DNA of 23,035 nt from JAXGTD01 sp040775095 (GTDB taxonomy: Bacteria > Pseudomonadota > Gammaproteobacteria > Chromatiales > Chromatiaceae), in contig JAXGTD010000059.1 of NCBI GenBank assembly GCA_040775095.1, positions 1 to 23,035 on the forward strand, written 5' to 3'. Both the position numbers and the translations under genes were made by a program. Numbering within the stretch: the stretch's first letter is position 1; the number at the start of each line of letters is the position of its first letter. This document shows positions 15,481 to 22,900 of the stretch, one piece after another. Below the pieces are notes generated by a model that was given only the letters and a program-made list of their open reading frames with translations, was not told the DNA's origin and made no database searches.

Positions 15481-16337
15481 TTTGGTTCTCCTTGTGCGCC
15501 GGAATGGTTCCTTTCGATCTGCCCCCTGCCATGCCGGGGGACAGGGGGTTCGGACCCAATGGGTCGAGAATGGTGGTCAAACCTCGATCGTCAACTCCCC
15601 GCGGGGCCGCGCGCTTGAATCCCCTCCCGCGGGCGACGCACCCGCTCTGCTCATTTCAGCGGCCCTGTCGGCCTCTGGCGTGGGTGCTGTCGCGCCGATG
15701 AGCGGCCCGCGCGGGAGAGCGGTCTGGGCAATGATGCCGGACCGGCGTTGGATCCGGCCGAGCCGGAAGAGACAAGAGTTGGCGTTGCGTGGATGTCGCA
15801 ACCTGGCTGCCGCCTCGCCGGGCCCCGACCGCGTGTCCTCGTGCCTGGTCTTGCCGGCAACCCCGCGGCGGGGGCAGACCGGCGCCGATTCACGCAAAGG
15901 AGGCGGACCCCGGTTGCTGGAGACATTGCCCCGCATTGGCCGAAGACGTCTTCAGAGCCGACGTCGGGCGCTGAAAACCGGGTCTGGAGCCGGGCCGACG
16001 GGTTCATGCACCGCCCATTCCACGAGCCTTCGCATGCGACGCACGTGTGACTGAGCAGAGGTCTTCGGGTCTGGCCCGGAAGCGGGCGCGAACGCCGCCG
16101 AGCGACAATCATGGGGCCCGTTTCCTCCGAATAGCCGGATGATTTCGGTGACATCGGCACCTCCGCGTCCGTTCCGGATCATCGGCAACGAACGTCTCGG
16201 GGAAGCCCGACAAGTCCGCGGTCTTTCCTAATTCCCTATAAACCCTGTCCTTGAATCATGAACCCCCTGTCCTAGGCTTTCGGACACGGCGATGCGTAGG
16301 ATTCCAGGGCTCGCCTCCGGCGTTTTTTGCCACGGAA

Positions 16338-16393
16338 GTGACTGAAAATAAGCCCAATTGGAGACCGCGTTTTCGGCCCGCGAGCGGATCAAC
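16338..16393. repeat. Short dispersed element, copy C1
   Basis: Shares GTGACTGAA, then (after a variable ~16 bases) ACCGCGTTT, CGG and CGCGAGC-x-GA with 22787-22842 in the same orientation. The last part also resembles 19784-19805. It directly precedes repeat copy B, 18 bases away, so the two may form one composite element here. Confidence 0.6.
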
Positions 16394-16411
16394 TGTCCGG
16401 AGCACATTTGA

Positions 16412-16603
16412 GGTGATTAGCGCTATTCCCCGGCTGGATTGCCTCCCACCGTCCATGGCACTGGGTCCCGGCTTCCTGCCGGGACGACGGCCACGAACGT
16501 GACCGCCGTGCCGGTTATTCCGGCTCGGATACCGGAATCCAGGGCCAGAGATGGGTGCTTCTCACCCCCGGCTGCGTTTCGACGCTAATTGCCACATTTG
16601 ATC
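16412..16603. repeat. Dispersed structured repeat, copy B
   Basis: Second copy of the element at 5128-5322, in the same orientation, 192 bases. It contains two perfect hairpins. The first has arms TCCCGGC/GCCGGGA (16466-16484, loop TTCCT). The second has arms ATTCCGG/CCGGAAT (16517-16538). Where copy A has G-C at the second pair of the latter stem, copy B has T-A, a compensatory change that keeps the stem. It ends about 170 bases upstream of the multicopper oxidase start. Confidence 0.8.
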
Positions 16604-16633
16604 AGCGTTTCCCCGGAGAGGGCTGGCGTCAGT

Positions 16634-16649
16634 AATCCGGTGCCGGATT
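16634..16649. promoter_or_regulatory. Dyad upstream of the multicopper oxidase gene
   Basis: AATCCGG-TG-CCGGATT, 7-base perfect arms, 123 bases before the chosen start codon. It could be an operator, possibly for copper or metal control, or the edge of the repeat just upstream. The CCGGAAT/ATTCCGG arms of repeat copy B are similar in composition, so a repeat remnant is equally likely. No promoter hexamers are obvious around it. Confidence 0.3.
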
Positions 16650-16772
16650 CAGCAATGCAGCCGACGCGTCCTTTTGGCAACGTAACCGAACCGAGCAGCA
16701 AACCATGGGGCGCACTGAGACCCAGCGGTCTGGGGGTCCTGTCACTCACCGAGGCTGATGAGGATAACGACA

Positions 16773-18221
16773 ATGCGCAGCTCGACGATTCTGATGTATT
16801 TGGCGTTGGTTCCATCGTTCGCCGGCCCCGTGAATGCAGAGGGGGGCGAATTCGAGAATCCGCCAGAGGAAGTCAGCGAAAATGGCGCCCTCAATACGGA
16901 GCTCGTTGCGAAGAAAAAGCAGATGACCGTCGCCGGACGTGAGGTCCTCACGCGCGTTTATAATGAGTTGTACATCCCGCCGACGCTACGGGTTTTGCCC
17001 GGTGACACGCTCAATCTTCGACTTGTTAATGAGTTGATCGATCCGGTCACCGAAATGACCAATATCCATACGCACGGCTGGAATGTCTCGCCCCAGCCCG
17101 GGCAGGACGACATCTTCATGCAGGTCGCGCCCGGCGAATACTTTGACTACAGCATCTTCGTTCCCCAGGATCACCCGCAGGGACTCTATTGGTACCACCC
17201 GCATGCGCACAAACCCCAGGTTGACCCCAACGCGCCCACAGAGGGAAATACAGAGTTTCAGATCTTCAGCGGGATGTCCGGTGGGCTCGTTGTCGATGGG
17301 ATCCTCGACCCCTTCCCACAGCTTGGCGGCATCCAGGAGCGCTTCCTCCTGCTCAAGGACATTCAGATCACCGACAATGGCGAGATCCCCAATCCGATCG
17401 ACAGTAATGCCGGAACGACCCGTATGGTGAACGGTGAGGTCAATCCGCTGATGTCGATTCGGCCGAACGAGCTCCAGTTCTGGCGTGTTGGGAATATCGG
17501 AACCGACATCTATTACAAGCTCAAGCTGGACGGACATTCCCTGTTCCAGCTGGCAAGAGACGGAAATCGGCAAAAGCGTCTTTGGGTGCGAGACGAGATC
17601 CTGCTCCCTCCCAGCGCCCGAGTCGAGTTCCTCGTCAGGGGCGGCAGGCCGGGGGTCTACGCGCTGCGCACGCTGGCGATGACGACCGGACCCGCGGGCG
17701 ACCAGTACCCGGAGGCAACACTTGCCACGCTCCGCGTGTCCGGGCCGAGGGCGGCGTGGGTTCCGCTCCCGCGTGAGGCCCAATTCCCGCCGGTGGAAGA
17801 CTATCGGGAGGCCCTGCCGGTGGCGCCGGACAAGCGCCGGGATTTCGTGTTTTCAGAGAGCGAAGATGGAAACACCTTCTTCGTGAATGGGAAAGAGTTC
17901 AATATCAATCGCGTCGACTTTACCGTTCCCGTCGGGCACATCGAAGAGTGGACCATCAAAAATGTCTCGACGGAATGGCACGTATTTCATATTCACCAGA
18001 CAGACTTCCAGGTGATCGAGGTGAACGGCGAGCCGCAGCCGTTCGTCGGGCACCAGGACACCGTCAACATCCCATATCAGGTCGACGGGGTTCCTGGAGA
18101 AGTCAAAGTCCTCATTGACTTCAGAGATCCGATCATTGTTGGAAAGTTTGTCGCCCACTGTCACATTGGCGCGCACGAAGATAACGGAATGATGGCCGTG
18201 GTCGAAGTGGTGGAGGAGTGA
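16773..18221 (+). CDS. Secreted multicopper oxidase (laccase-like, three-cupredoxin type)
   Basis: A 482-residue exported copper oxidase. I chose ATG 16773 over the in-frame ATG at 16758 because TGAGGA then sits 8-9 bases upstream and the product begins with a compact signal peptide (about 1-22, ending NAE). All four copper-ligand segments are present: HTHGW (99-103), YWYHPHAH (139-146), HVFHIHQTDF and HCHIGAHEDNGM near the C-terminus. The last supplies the type 1 Cys and a Met as likely axial ligand. Substrate is not readable; periplasmic Cu(I), Mn or phenolic oxidation are known in the family. There is no Met-rich loop as in CueO. Codon use looks more AT-tolerant (AAT, AAA) than the flanking Hyf-like genes, hinting at separate ancestry. 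Confidence 0.9.
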   Translation: MRSSTILMYLALVPSFAGPVNAEGGEFENPPEEVSENGALNTELVAKKKQMTVAGREVLTRVYNELYIPPTLRVLPGDTLNLRLVNELIDPVTEMTNIHTHGWNVSPQPGQDDIFMQVAPGEYFDYSIFVPQDHPQGLYWYHPHAHKPQVDPNAPTEGNTEFQIFSGMSGGLVVDGILDPFPQLGGIQERFLLLKDIQITDNGEIPNPIDSNAGTTRMVNGEVNPLMSIRPNELQFWRVGNIGTDIYYKLKLDGHSLFQLARDGNRQKRLWVRDEILLPPSARVEFLVRGGRPGVYALRTLAMTTGPAGDQYPEATLATLRVSGPRAAWVPLPREAQFPPVEDYREALPVAPDKRRDFVFSESEDGNTFFVNGKEFNINRVDFTVPVGHIEEWTIKNVSTEWHVFHIHQTDFQVIEVNGEPQPFVGHQDTVNIPYQVDGVPGEVKVLIDFRDPIIVGKFVAHCHIGAHEDNGMMAVVEVVEE

Positions 18222-18583
18222 CGGGATGCCGAGAGAAATACTGCGCTACGGCGTTTCCCGGGCGACGGAAGGGCCGGAGTGCTCGGTCATCCATGTGAGT
18301 GGACATGGAGTGAATCTGGACCCGCCTCTGCGATTCGCGCGCTGGCCTGGCGCCAGGAAGGTGCTTGGCCGGGATGTCTTGACAATGCGCGGCGCTTCAG
18401 TTGCTTCCACCGGCTGGAGATGAGCTGGTCGGCGGGCCGAAATCCTCGCTCTATGAGCGGCGCGATCCGCGCGTAGGGTGCAATCGGGGGATCGCTCGCT
18501 CGAGAGGGGGGACTGGCCGCGATAGGGGTTGTCATTGGCCCAAGAACCCGCCCCAGACGGGGCGGGAAACAGGCATTATCGAA
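18222..18583. other. Intergenic region between multicopper oxidase and peroxiredoxin
   Basis: About 360 bases between convergent genes. The only clear signal is the strong stem-loop at 18547-18566 next to the peroxiredoxin stop. A 65-codon frame at 18226-18423 follows the multicopper oxidase stop and could use its GGAGG, but its product resembles nothing I know. Confidence 0.5.
18547..18566 (-). terminator. Stem-loop terminator of the peroxiredoxin gene
   Basis: Perfect 8-base arms CCCGCCCC and GGGGCGGG with a 4-base loop, 17 bases past the peroxiredoxin stop codon. Read in the direction of that gene, the stem is followed by TTCTTGG, a short and broken T tract, so it is probably an intrinsic terminator of moderate strength. 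It could also stop read-through from the multicopper oxidase. Confidence 0.65.
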
Positions 18584-19234
18584 TTACAGGCTCTTCTTGC
18601 AGAAGTACCAGTCGGTGCACTCGTAGCCCTCGTTGATCCGGGCCGCGGCGGCCTCCGCGGTCGCCGGCGGCGGCACGATCACCTTATCGCCCGGCTGCCA
18701 GTTCTCCGGCGTGGCGACCTTGTGCTCATCGGAGGTCTGCATGGCCTTGACCAGGCGGACAAACTCGTCAATCGAGCGCCCGTTGCTCATCGGGTAGTAC
18801 ACCATTGCCCGCAGGACGCCCTCGGGGTCGATGATAAAGGTCGCCCGCACCGCGGAGGTATCGCTGGCCCCAGGCTGGATCATGCCGTAGGCCTTGGCCA
18901 CCTGCATCGACAGGTCTGCGATGATCGGGAAGCTGATGTCGACGCCGAATTTCTCCTTGATGTTGCGCTCCCAGGCGATGTGCGAGTAGTGACTGTCGAT
19001 GGACAGGCCGAGCAGCTCGCAATTGATCGCCTGGAAGTCGGCGTGGCGCTTGGCGAAGGCAATGAACTCCGTGGTACACACCGGCGTGAAGTCGGCCGGG
19101 TGCGAGAACAGCACCAGCCACTTGCCGCGGTAGTCTTCCAACGTCTTCCGGCCATGGGTGGTCGGGGCGTCGAAGGCCGGGGCCGGCTCGTTCAAACGGG
19201 GCATTGCAGGGACGTTCGTTGTGTCAGTGCTCAT
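18584..19234 (-). CDS. Peroxiredoxin, Prx6/archaeal-type
   Basis: A 216-residue thiol peroxidase that reduces H2O2 and organic hydroperoxides. The peroxidatic Cys53 lies in HPADFTPVCTTEF, the standard PxxxTxxC motif. The C-terminal arm ends GYECTDWYFCKKSL with Cys206 and Cys212. The pair spaced by five residues, with Asp-Trp between, matches the well-studied Aeropyrum pernix enzyme (Cys50, Cys207, Cys213), a large-ring peroxiredoxin. This differs from typical bacterial AhpC (Cys47/Cys165). GGAGAG lies 6 bases before the ATG. It stands alone with its own terminator and an AT-rich upstream region. The protein is cytoplasmic (no signal peptide). Confidence 0.93.
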   Translation of the reverse strand: MSTDTTNVPAMPRLNEPAPAFDAPTTHGRKTLEDYRGKWLVLFSHPADFTPVCTTEFIAFAKRHADFQAINCELLGLSIDSHYSHIAWERNIKEKFGVDISFPIIADLSMQVAKAYGMIQPGASDTSAVRATFIIDPEGVLRAMVYYPMSNGRSIDEFVRLVKAMQTSDEHKVATPENWQPGDKVIVPPPATAEAAAARINEGYECTDWYFCKKSL

Positions 19235-19290
19235 CGGGATCTCTCCGGTTCGTTTGCGTCAGGTTTCGTTGACCGCCCTCCTTGACGGAC

Positions 19291-19331
19291 TTGTAAATTA
19301 GCGAAGAATAATATAATAATACAATAGTTTG
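19291..19331. promoter_or_regulatory. AT-rich island between divergent peroxiredoxin and zinc-ribbon genes
   Basis: About 40 bases that are almost all A/T, in a locally GC-rich sequence, 57-97 bases upstream of the peroxiredoxin start and 148-188 bases upstream of the zinc-ribbon gene. This is the best candidate for the peroxiredoxin promoter. I could not fix the hexamers: TTGTAT on the minus strand is a possible -35 but its -10 partner is poor. Confidence 0.35.
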
Positions 19332-19478
19332 ATCGGATCGAAATGATCGGTTATGGCGATTGAGATATGTCATCTGATCGATTCTCGCGATCTTGTCCGG
19401 AGTGGTGCTCGGCCGCGCTCCTACGTGCCGCGGCCGGGTCCTCGGCTACACTTTTTTCCCGTGTTCAGGAGTTGCCCC

Positions 19479-19766
19479 ATGTCGAAGTCGAAGGCCGATG
19501 AGTGGTACTGCCAGCGCTGTGACGCCGTGCGTCCGGTGCGCTGGCGTTTCTGCTGGCCCGATGTCGCCCACCTGGTGATCGTGTTTGTGCTCGCAATCAC
19601 CGTGCACAGGCTGTTTTTCCTCTGGCTGTTGATCGCGCTCCCCGCTACCCTGGCGCTCGGCCGTCGGCACTACTGCGCCACCTGCGGCGACAGGCAGGTC
19701 GTTCGGATCCGGCCCAGATCCGATCTGACAGCGTCGGGTCCGGTGCAATGGAAACAGCAGCATTAG
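19479..19766 (+). CDS. Small zinc-ribbon membrane protein of unknown function
   Basis: A 95-residue protein. The start at 19479 is supported by AGGAG 7 bases upstream; the frame extends further upstream without coding character. Cys11/Cys14 (WYCQRCD) near the N-terminus and Cys66/Cys69 (HYCATCGD) after the membrane segment form a split CxxC...CxxC zinc-ribbon signature. Between them lie one or two hydrophobic helices (about residues 29-60). I do not recognise the family. The two ribbon halves must meet on the same face of the membrane, which favours a hairpin of two helices. It lies between peroxiredoxin and the MBL-fold gene without an operon link to either. Confidence 0.7.
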   Translation: MSKSKADEWYCQRCDAVRPVRWRFCWPDVAHLVIVFVLAITVHRLFFLWLLIALPATLALGRRHYCATCGDRQVVRIRPRSDLTASGPVQWKQQH

Positions 19767-19783
19767 GGGGCCGCGGATCTCGA

Positions 19784-19840
19784 GCGCGTTCGGTTCGCGA
19801 GCCGATCCGGGGTCAGGAATACACTTGACCCACGTCTCCC
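19784..19840. repeat. Short dispersed element, copy C3, with a REP-like palindrome
   Basis: Resembles 22813-22872: GCGCGTT, CGGTTCGCGAGC, then GA-TC, CAGGAA, and at the right edge CGTCTCCC. Inside, GGGTCA (19810-19815) and TGACCC (19826-19831) form a 6-base stem around GGAATACACT. That layout resembles REP sequences mobilised by Y1 (RAYT) transposases, but no such transposase is in the window. It ends 72 bases before the next start codon. Confidence 0.5.
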
Positions 19841-19912
19841 GGCGGGGCGGCCTGTTCGAGGCATCCCGCCGAATCCCGGAGAGGCGATGTCTGCATGTAT
19901 TGAGGAACGACA

Positions 19913-20836
19913 ATGCGCAAGCTCATGATCCTGGCTGCCGTGCTCTCTTTCGGTGGGGCGGCGCGGGCCGACTACCAACCGGCGGTCGAGCAGGTGGTCG
20001 ACAACGTTTACGCGATCGTCGGACCCCTAGGGCAACGTGATGCGGACAACGACGGCCTCAACGCCAACTTCGGCTTCGTCGTCACCGACGAGGGCGTGAT
20101 CCTCATCGACTCCGGTGCCAGCCGGCTGGGTGCGCAAAAGCTCGCGGCGGCGATTCGGGCGGTTACGGACAAGCCCGTGCGCTGGGTGATCAACACCGGC
20201 AGCCAGGACCACCGGTGGCTGGGCAACGAGACCTTCGCGGCCCAGGGCGCCGAGGTGATCGCCCTGGCCCGCACCGCCGCCACCCAGTCCCGTCTGGGGC
20301 CCCAGCAGGTGGACGGCCTCGAGCGCTTCCTTGGGGAGCGGTTGCAGGGCACCCGACCCCTGCCCGCGAGCAAGACCCTGGACGGGGATGCGGTGACCCT
20401 GGAGCTCGGCGGCGAGACGCTGGAGCTGGCCTATACCGATGCGCATTTTCCGGGCGACGCCTGGGTCTGGCTGCCCAAGCACCGGGTGCTTTTCAGCGGC
20501 GACCTGGTCTTCGTGGACCGCCTTTTGGGGGTCATGCCCGAGTCGAGCGTGCGCAGTGCGCAGAAGGCCTTTCACGCCCTGGAGGGGCTTCAGCCCGAGT
20601 ACATCGTCCCCGGCCACGGCCGCGTCTGCGACCTGGCCCAGGCCAAGCGCGAGACCGGCGACTACTACGACTTCCTTGTCGAGACCATTGGCGCGGCCGC
20701 GACCGAGATGGAGCCGATGGACGCGACGCTCGATCTCTATTCTGATCTGCCGCCATTCAATCGGCTCGAGAATTACGACAGCCTGCACCGGGCCAACATG
20801 AATCGAACCTTTCTGGAGCTCGAGGCGGCGCCCTGA
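19913..20836 (+). CDS. Exported metallo-beta-lactamase-fold protein with degenerate metal motif
   Basis: A 307-residue protein with a Sec signal peptide (1-19, ARA-D) and an MBL fold, related to the SoxH/quinoprotein-associated hydrolase group. The usual HxHxDH motif should follow INT at residue 93. Here the segment reads INTGSQDHRWLGN, so with INT and GN aligned all four ligands are replaced (Gly, Gln, His, Arg), unless the Asp99-His100 pair shifts by one. Later ligand positions are kept: His178 in DAHFPGD, Asp197 in FSGD and His235 in VPGHG. It may bind one metal or none, so hydrolase activity is uncertain. TGAGGA lies 6-7 bases before the ATG. It seems single; the next gene converges. Confidence 0.85.
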   Translation: MRKLMILAAVLSFGGAARADYQPAVEQVVDNVYAIVGPLGQRDADNDGLNANFGFVVTDEGVILIDSGASRLGAQKLAAAIRAVTDKPVRWVINTGSQDHRWLGNETFAAQGAEVIALARTAATQSRLGPQQVDGLERFLGERLQGTRPLPASKTLDGDAVTLELGGETLELAYTDAHFPGDAWVWLPKHRVLFSGDLVFVDRLLGVMPESSVRSAQKAFHALEGLQPEYIVPGHGRVCDLAQAKRETGDYYDFLVETIGAAATEMEPMDATLDLYSDLPPFNRLENYDSLHRANMNRTFLELEAAP

Positions 20837-20977
20837 CCCCGCGACCGCACCCGCAAACGATCGGTGGTTCAGGGTTGACGTGCTGGAGCCAGCCTGCCGC
20901 GGCGGCCAATCGACGTGATGCAATGGGGTTCGAATGGGCGCCCTCGGACACGGGCCCGGAACCGGCGACCGAGGCGG

Positions 20978-22441
20978 TCAAGTCCCGCAAAACGTCTGCT
21001 GGACCACCTCGTGGGGCTCGGGCGGCAGTCGGTAGTCCGCCGACCCGGGCTCCTCGCTCCAGGGATCGCTGAGCACCTGCAGCAGGGCATCGAGCGGCCC
21101 GAGGTCGTTCGCGACCGCGGCATCGAGGGCCTCCTCGACCCGATGGTTCCTTGGGATGACCGCCGGATTCGCGCGGCGCATCGCGCTCGCCCTGGCCTGG
21201 GGACTGGCCTTATCGCGTGCCAGCCGCGCCTGCCAAAGCGGGAACCAGGCGTCAAAGCGGGCGCTGCCGGTCAACTGTCCCCGGACCGGGGTTTCGACCC
21301 CCTGCGCGGCGTCGCACAGTGCACGGAAGCCATTGGTGAAGTCGGCCCCGATCTCGGCCATTGCCTGCAGGAACCCATCAATCAGCTCGGCGTCGTCCGG
21401 GTGCGCTGTCAGCAGCCCCAGCTTGGCGCGGAAGCACGCGAGCCACGCCTGATCGAAGAGTCCGGCGAACCCATCAATGGCGCCCTGCGCCTCCGCGACT
21501 GCCTTATCCGGGTCCTCGTCGAGCAGCGGCAACAAGGCCTGGGCCAGGCGGGAGAGATTCCACTGCGCAATCCGCGGCTGATTGCCGTAGGCGTAGCGCC
21601 CGGCGTGGTCGATGGAGCTGTACACCCGGCCCGGGTGAAAGTCGTCCATGAAGGCGCAGGGGCCGTAGTCGATGGTCTCCCCGGCAATCGACATGTTGTC
21701 GGTGTTCATCACACCATGGATGAAGCCGACGCCGAGCCAACGGGCGACAAGCCCTGCCTGCCGGGCGATGACGGCGCGCAGCAGATCGCCGTAGGGCCTC
21801 GCCGATTCCTTCACTTGCGGATAGTGACGCGCAATGACGTAGTCGGCGAGGGACCTCAGCGCATCCGTATCGCCGCGCGCGTCGAAGTATTCGAACGTGC
21901 CCACCCGCACATGACCACGCGCGACCCGTGTCAGCACCGCCCCGGGCCGCGCGGTCTCACGATAGACCGGCTCGCCGGTCGCAACCGCCGCGAGCGAGCG
22001 GGTCGTCGGGATACCGAGCGCGTACATCGCCTCGCTCAGGATGTACTCGCGCAGCACCGGCCCGAGCCAGGCCCGACCATCGCCCCCGCGCGAGAACGGC
22101 GTGCGGCCCGAGCCCTTGAGCTGAATGTCGAAGCGCTCGCCGGTCGGATCCAGGATCTCCCCAAGCAGGATCGCCCGGCCGTCGCCGAGCTGGGGCACGA
22201 AGCCGCCGAACTGGTGGCCGGCGTACGCCATCGCCAGGGGCTCGGCGCCGTCCGGCACCCGATTGCCCGCGAGCAGCGCCACGCCCTCGGGAGAGCGCAA
22301 CGCCTCGGGGTCGAGCCCCAGCTGCAGCGCCAGCGCCTCGTTGAGCTTGACCAGGTGCCCCCGGGCGACGGGTATCGGCGCCAGCCGGGCAAAGAAACGC
22401 TCTGGCAAGCGCGCGTAGCTGTTATCGAAGGCAAAGGTCAT
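20978..22441 (-). CDS. selO: SelO/YdiU protein adenylyltransferase (pseudokinase)
   Basis: A 487-residue member of the SelO family, a kinase-like fold that binds ATP upside down and transfers AMP to Ser/Thr/Tyr of target proteins, affecting the oxidative stress response. Visible motifs are QLKGSGRTPFSRGGDGRA (107-124, with Lys109 and the phosphate-binding loop), HGVMNTDN (242-249, metal-binding Asn249) and DYGPCAFMD (258-266, DFG equivalent). The C-terminus ends QQTFCGT with Cys485. This Cys stands where many eukaryotic members have selenocysteine and is used for redox control. GGGAG lies 7 bases before the ATG. The length is normal. It is convergent with the MBL-fold gene. Confidence 0.97.
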   Translation of the reverse strand: MTFAFDNSYARLPERFFARLAPIPVARGHLVKLNEALALQLGLDPEALRSPEGVALLAGNRVPDGAEPLAMAYAGHQFGGFVPQLGDGRAILLGEILDPTGERFDIQLKGSGRTPFSRGGDGRAWLGPVLREYILSEAMYALGIPTTRSLAAVATGEPVYRETARPGAVLTRVARGHVRVGTFEYFDARGDTDALRSLADYVIARHYPQVKESARPYGDLLRAVIARQAGLVARWLGVGFIHGVMNTDNMSIAGETIDYGPCAFMDDFHPGRVYSSIDHAGRYAYGNQPRIAQWNLSRLAQALLPLLDEDPDKAVAEAQGAIDGFAGLFDQAWLACFRAKLGLLTAHPDDAELIDGFLQAMAEIGADFTNGFRALCDAAQGVETPVRGQLTGSARFDAWFPLWQARLARDKASPQARASAMRRANPAVIPRNHRVEEALDAAVANDLGPLDALLQVLSDPWSEEPGSADYRLPPEPHEVVQQTFCGT

Positions 22442-22900
22442 CTCGGTCTCCCGATCGCTGGGACAGAAAAATCTGGGGGCGACCGACGCGCATGGAAAGG
22501 GGGGCGGGGATGCGCCGGCCCACCGGGGCCGGGCACCGCGCCTGGCCGCGCGAGGTCAGGGGAGGACACGCCAACCGGGTCTGTAACCAAACGGCGATCA
22601 CAGCGACTAAGCTGTTGACTATGCGGGATCGGGTGCGCAGAGGAGCGAGGCCCTGTCTTGACAGGATCTGGCGTGGCGCGGCGCCCGGAGTGCATGTGGA
22701 TGCTGACCTCGCAAGGCATGAGCCATCCGGTGCTGGAAGGCAGGGAATCCCGCGTCCGCCGACATGCGCCATTTTCATTTTCCCGAGTGACTGAACACGC
22801 AGCGAATCGGACACCGCGTTTGCGGTTCGCGAGCTGACTCAATGCCAGGAAGACAGTTCACCAGCGTCTCCCAAGGCACGACCGCAAAGGATCCCCCGCC
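22442..22900. other. Divergent intergenic region between selO and arsS-like gene
   Basis: About 460 bases without a credible gene; it should contain both promoters. A short palindrome CCTGTC-TT-GACAGG lies at 22652-22665 and a TTGACT stretch at about 22614. Neither comes with a convincing -10. Element copy C2 occupies 22787-22872. Confidence 0.5.
22787..22872. repeat. Short dispersed element, copy C2 (longest copy)
   Basis: The left part (GTGACTGAA ... ACCGCGTTT-CGG-TCGCGAGC) matches C1 at 16338-16393. The right part (CGCGAGC ... CAGGAA-ACA ... CGTCTCCC) matches C3 at 19784-19840. This copy joins the other two and shows they are pieces of one element of about 86 bases. It ends 28 bases before the arsS-like start codon. 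Confidence 0.6.

Larger units (their letters stand above)
15481..16772. other. 1.3-kb gene-poor region carrying repeats
   Basis: No open frame here shows family resemblance or a ribosome site; those longer than 100 codons run on both strands of GC-rich sequence and look like chance. Landmarks from left to right: a hairpin with CCCCCTG/CAGGGGG arms (15522-15548) just upstream of the persulfide dioxygenase; GACCC/GGGTC (15553-15565); a small CGCC/GGCG hairpin followed by six T (16312-16328); short element C1 (16338-16393); repeat copy B (16412-16603); and a dyad near the multicopper oxidase (16634-16649). The stretch 15600-16240 between the hairpins and the repeats could be a decayed gene, but I cannot name one. 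Confidence 0.55.

Noticed and set aside
15577..16160. Several overlapping frames longer than 100 codons on both strands
   Set aside because: Composition is Arg/Pro/Gly-rich as expected from chance frames in GC-rich DNA; no ribosome sites or family motifs.
18226..18423. 65-codon open frame just after the multicopper oxidase stop
   Set aside because: A ribosome-site-like GGAGG is present, but the product has no recognisable features and overlaps GC-rich chance frames.
20915..22618. 567-codon frame antisense to selO
   Set aside because: Shadow of selO, whose conserved motifs are in the opposite strand frame.
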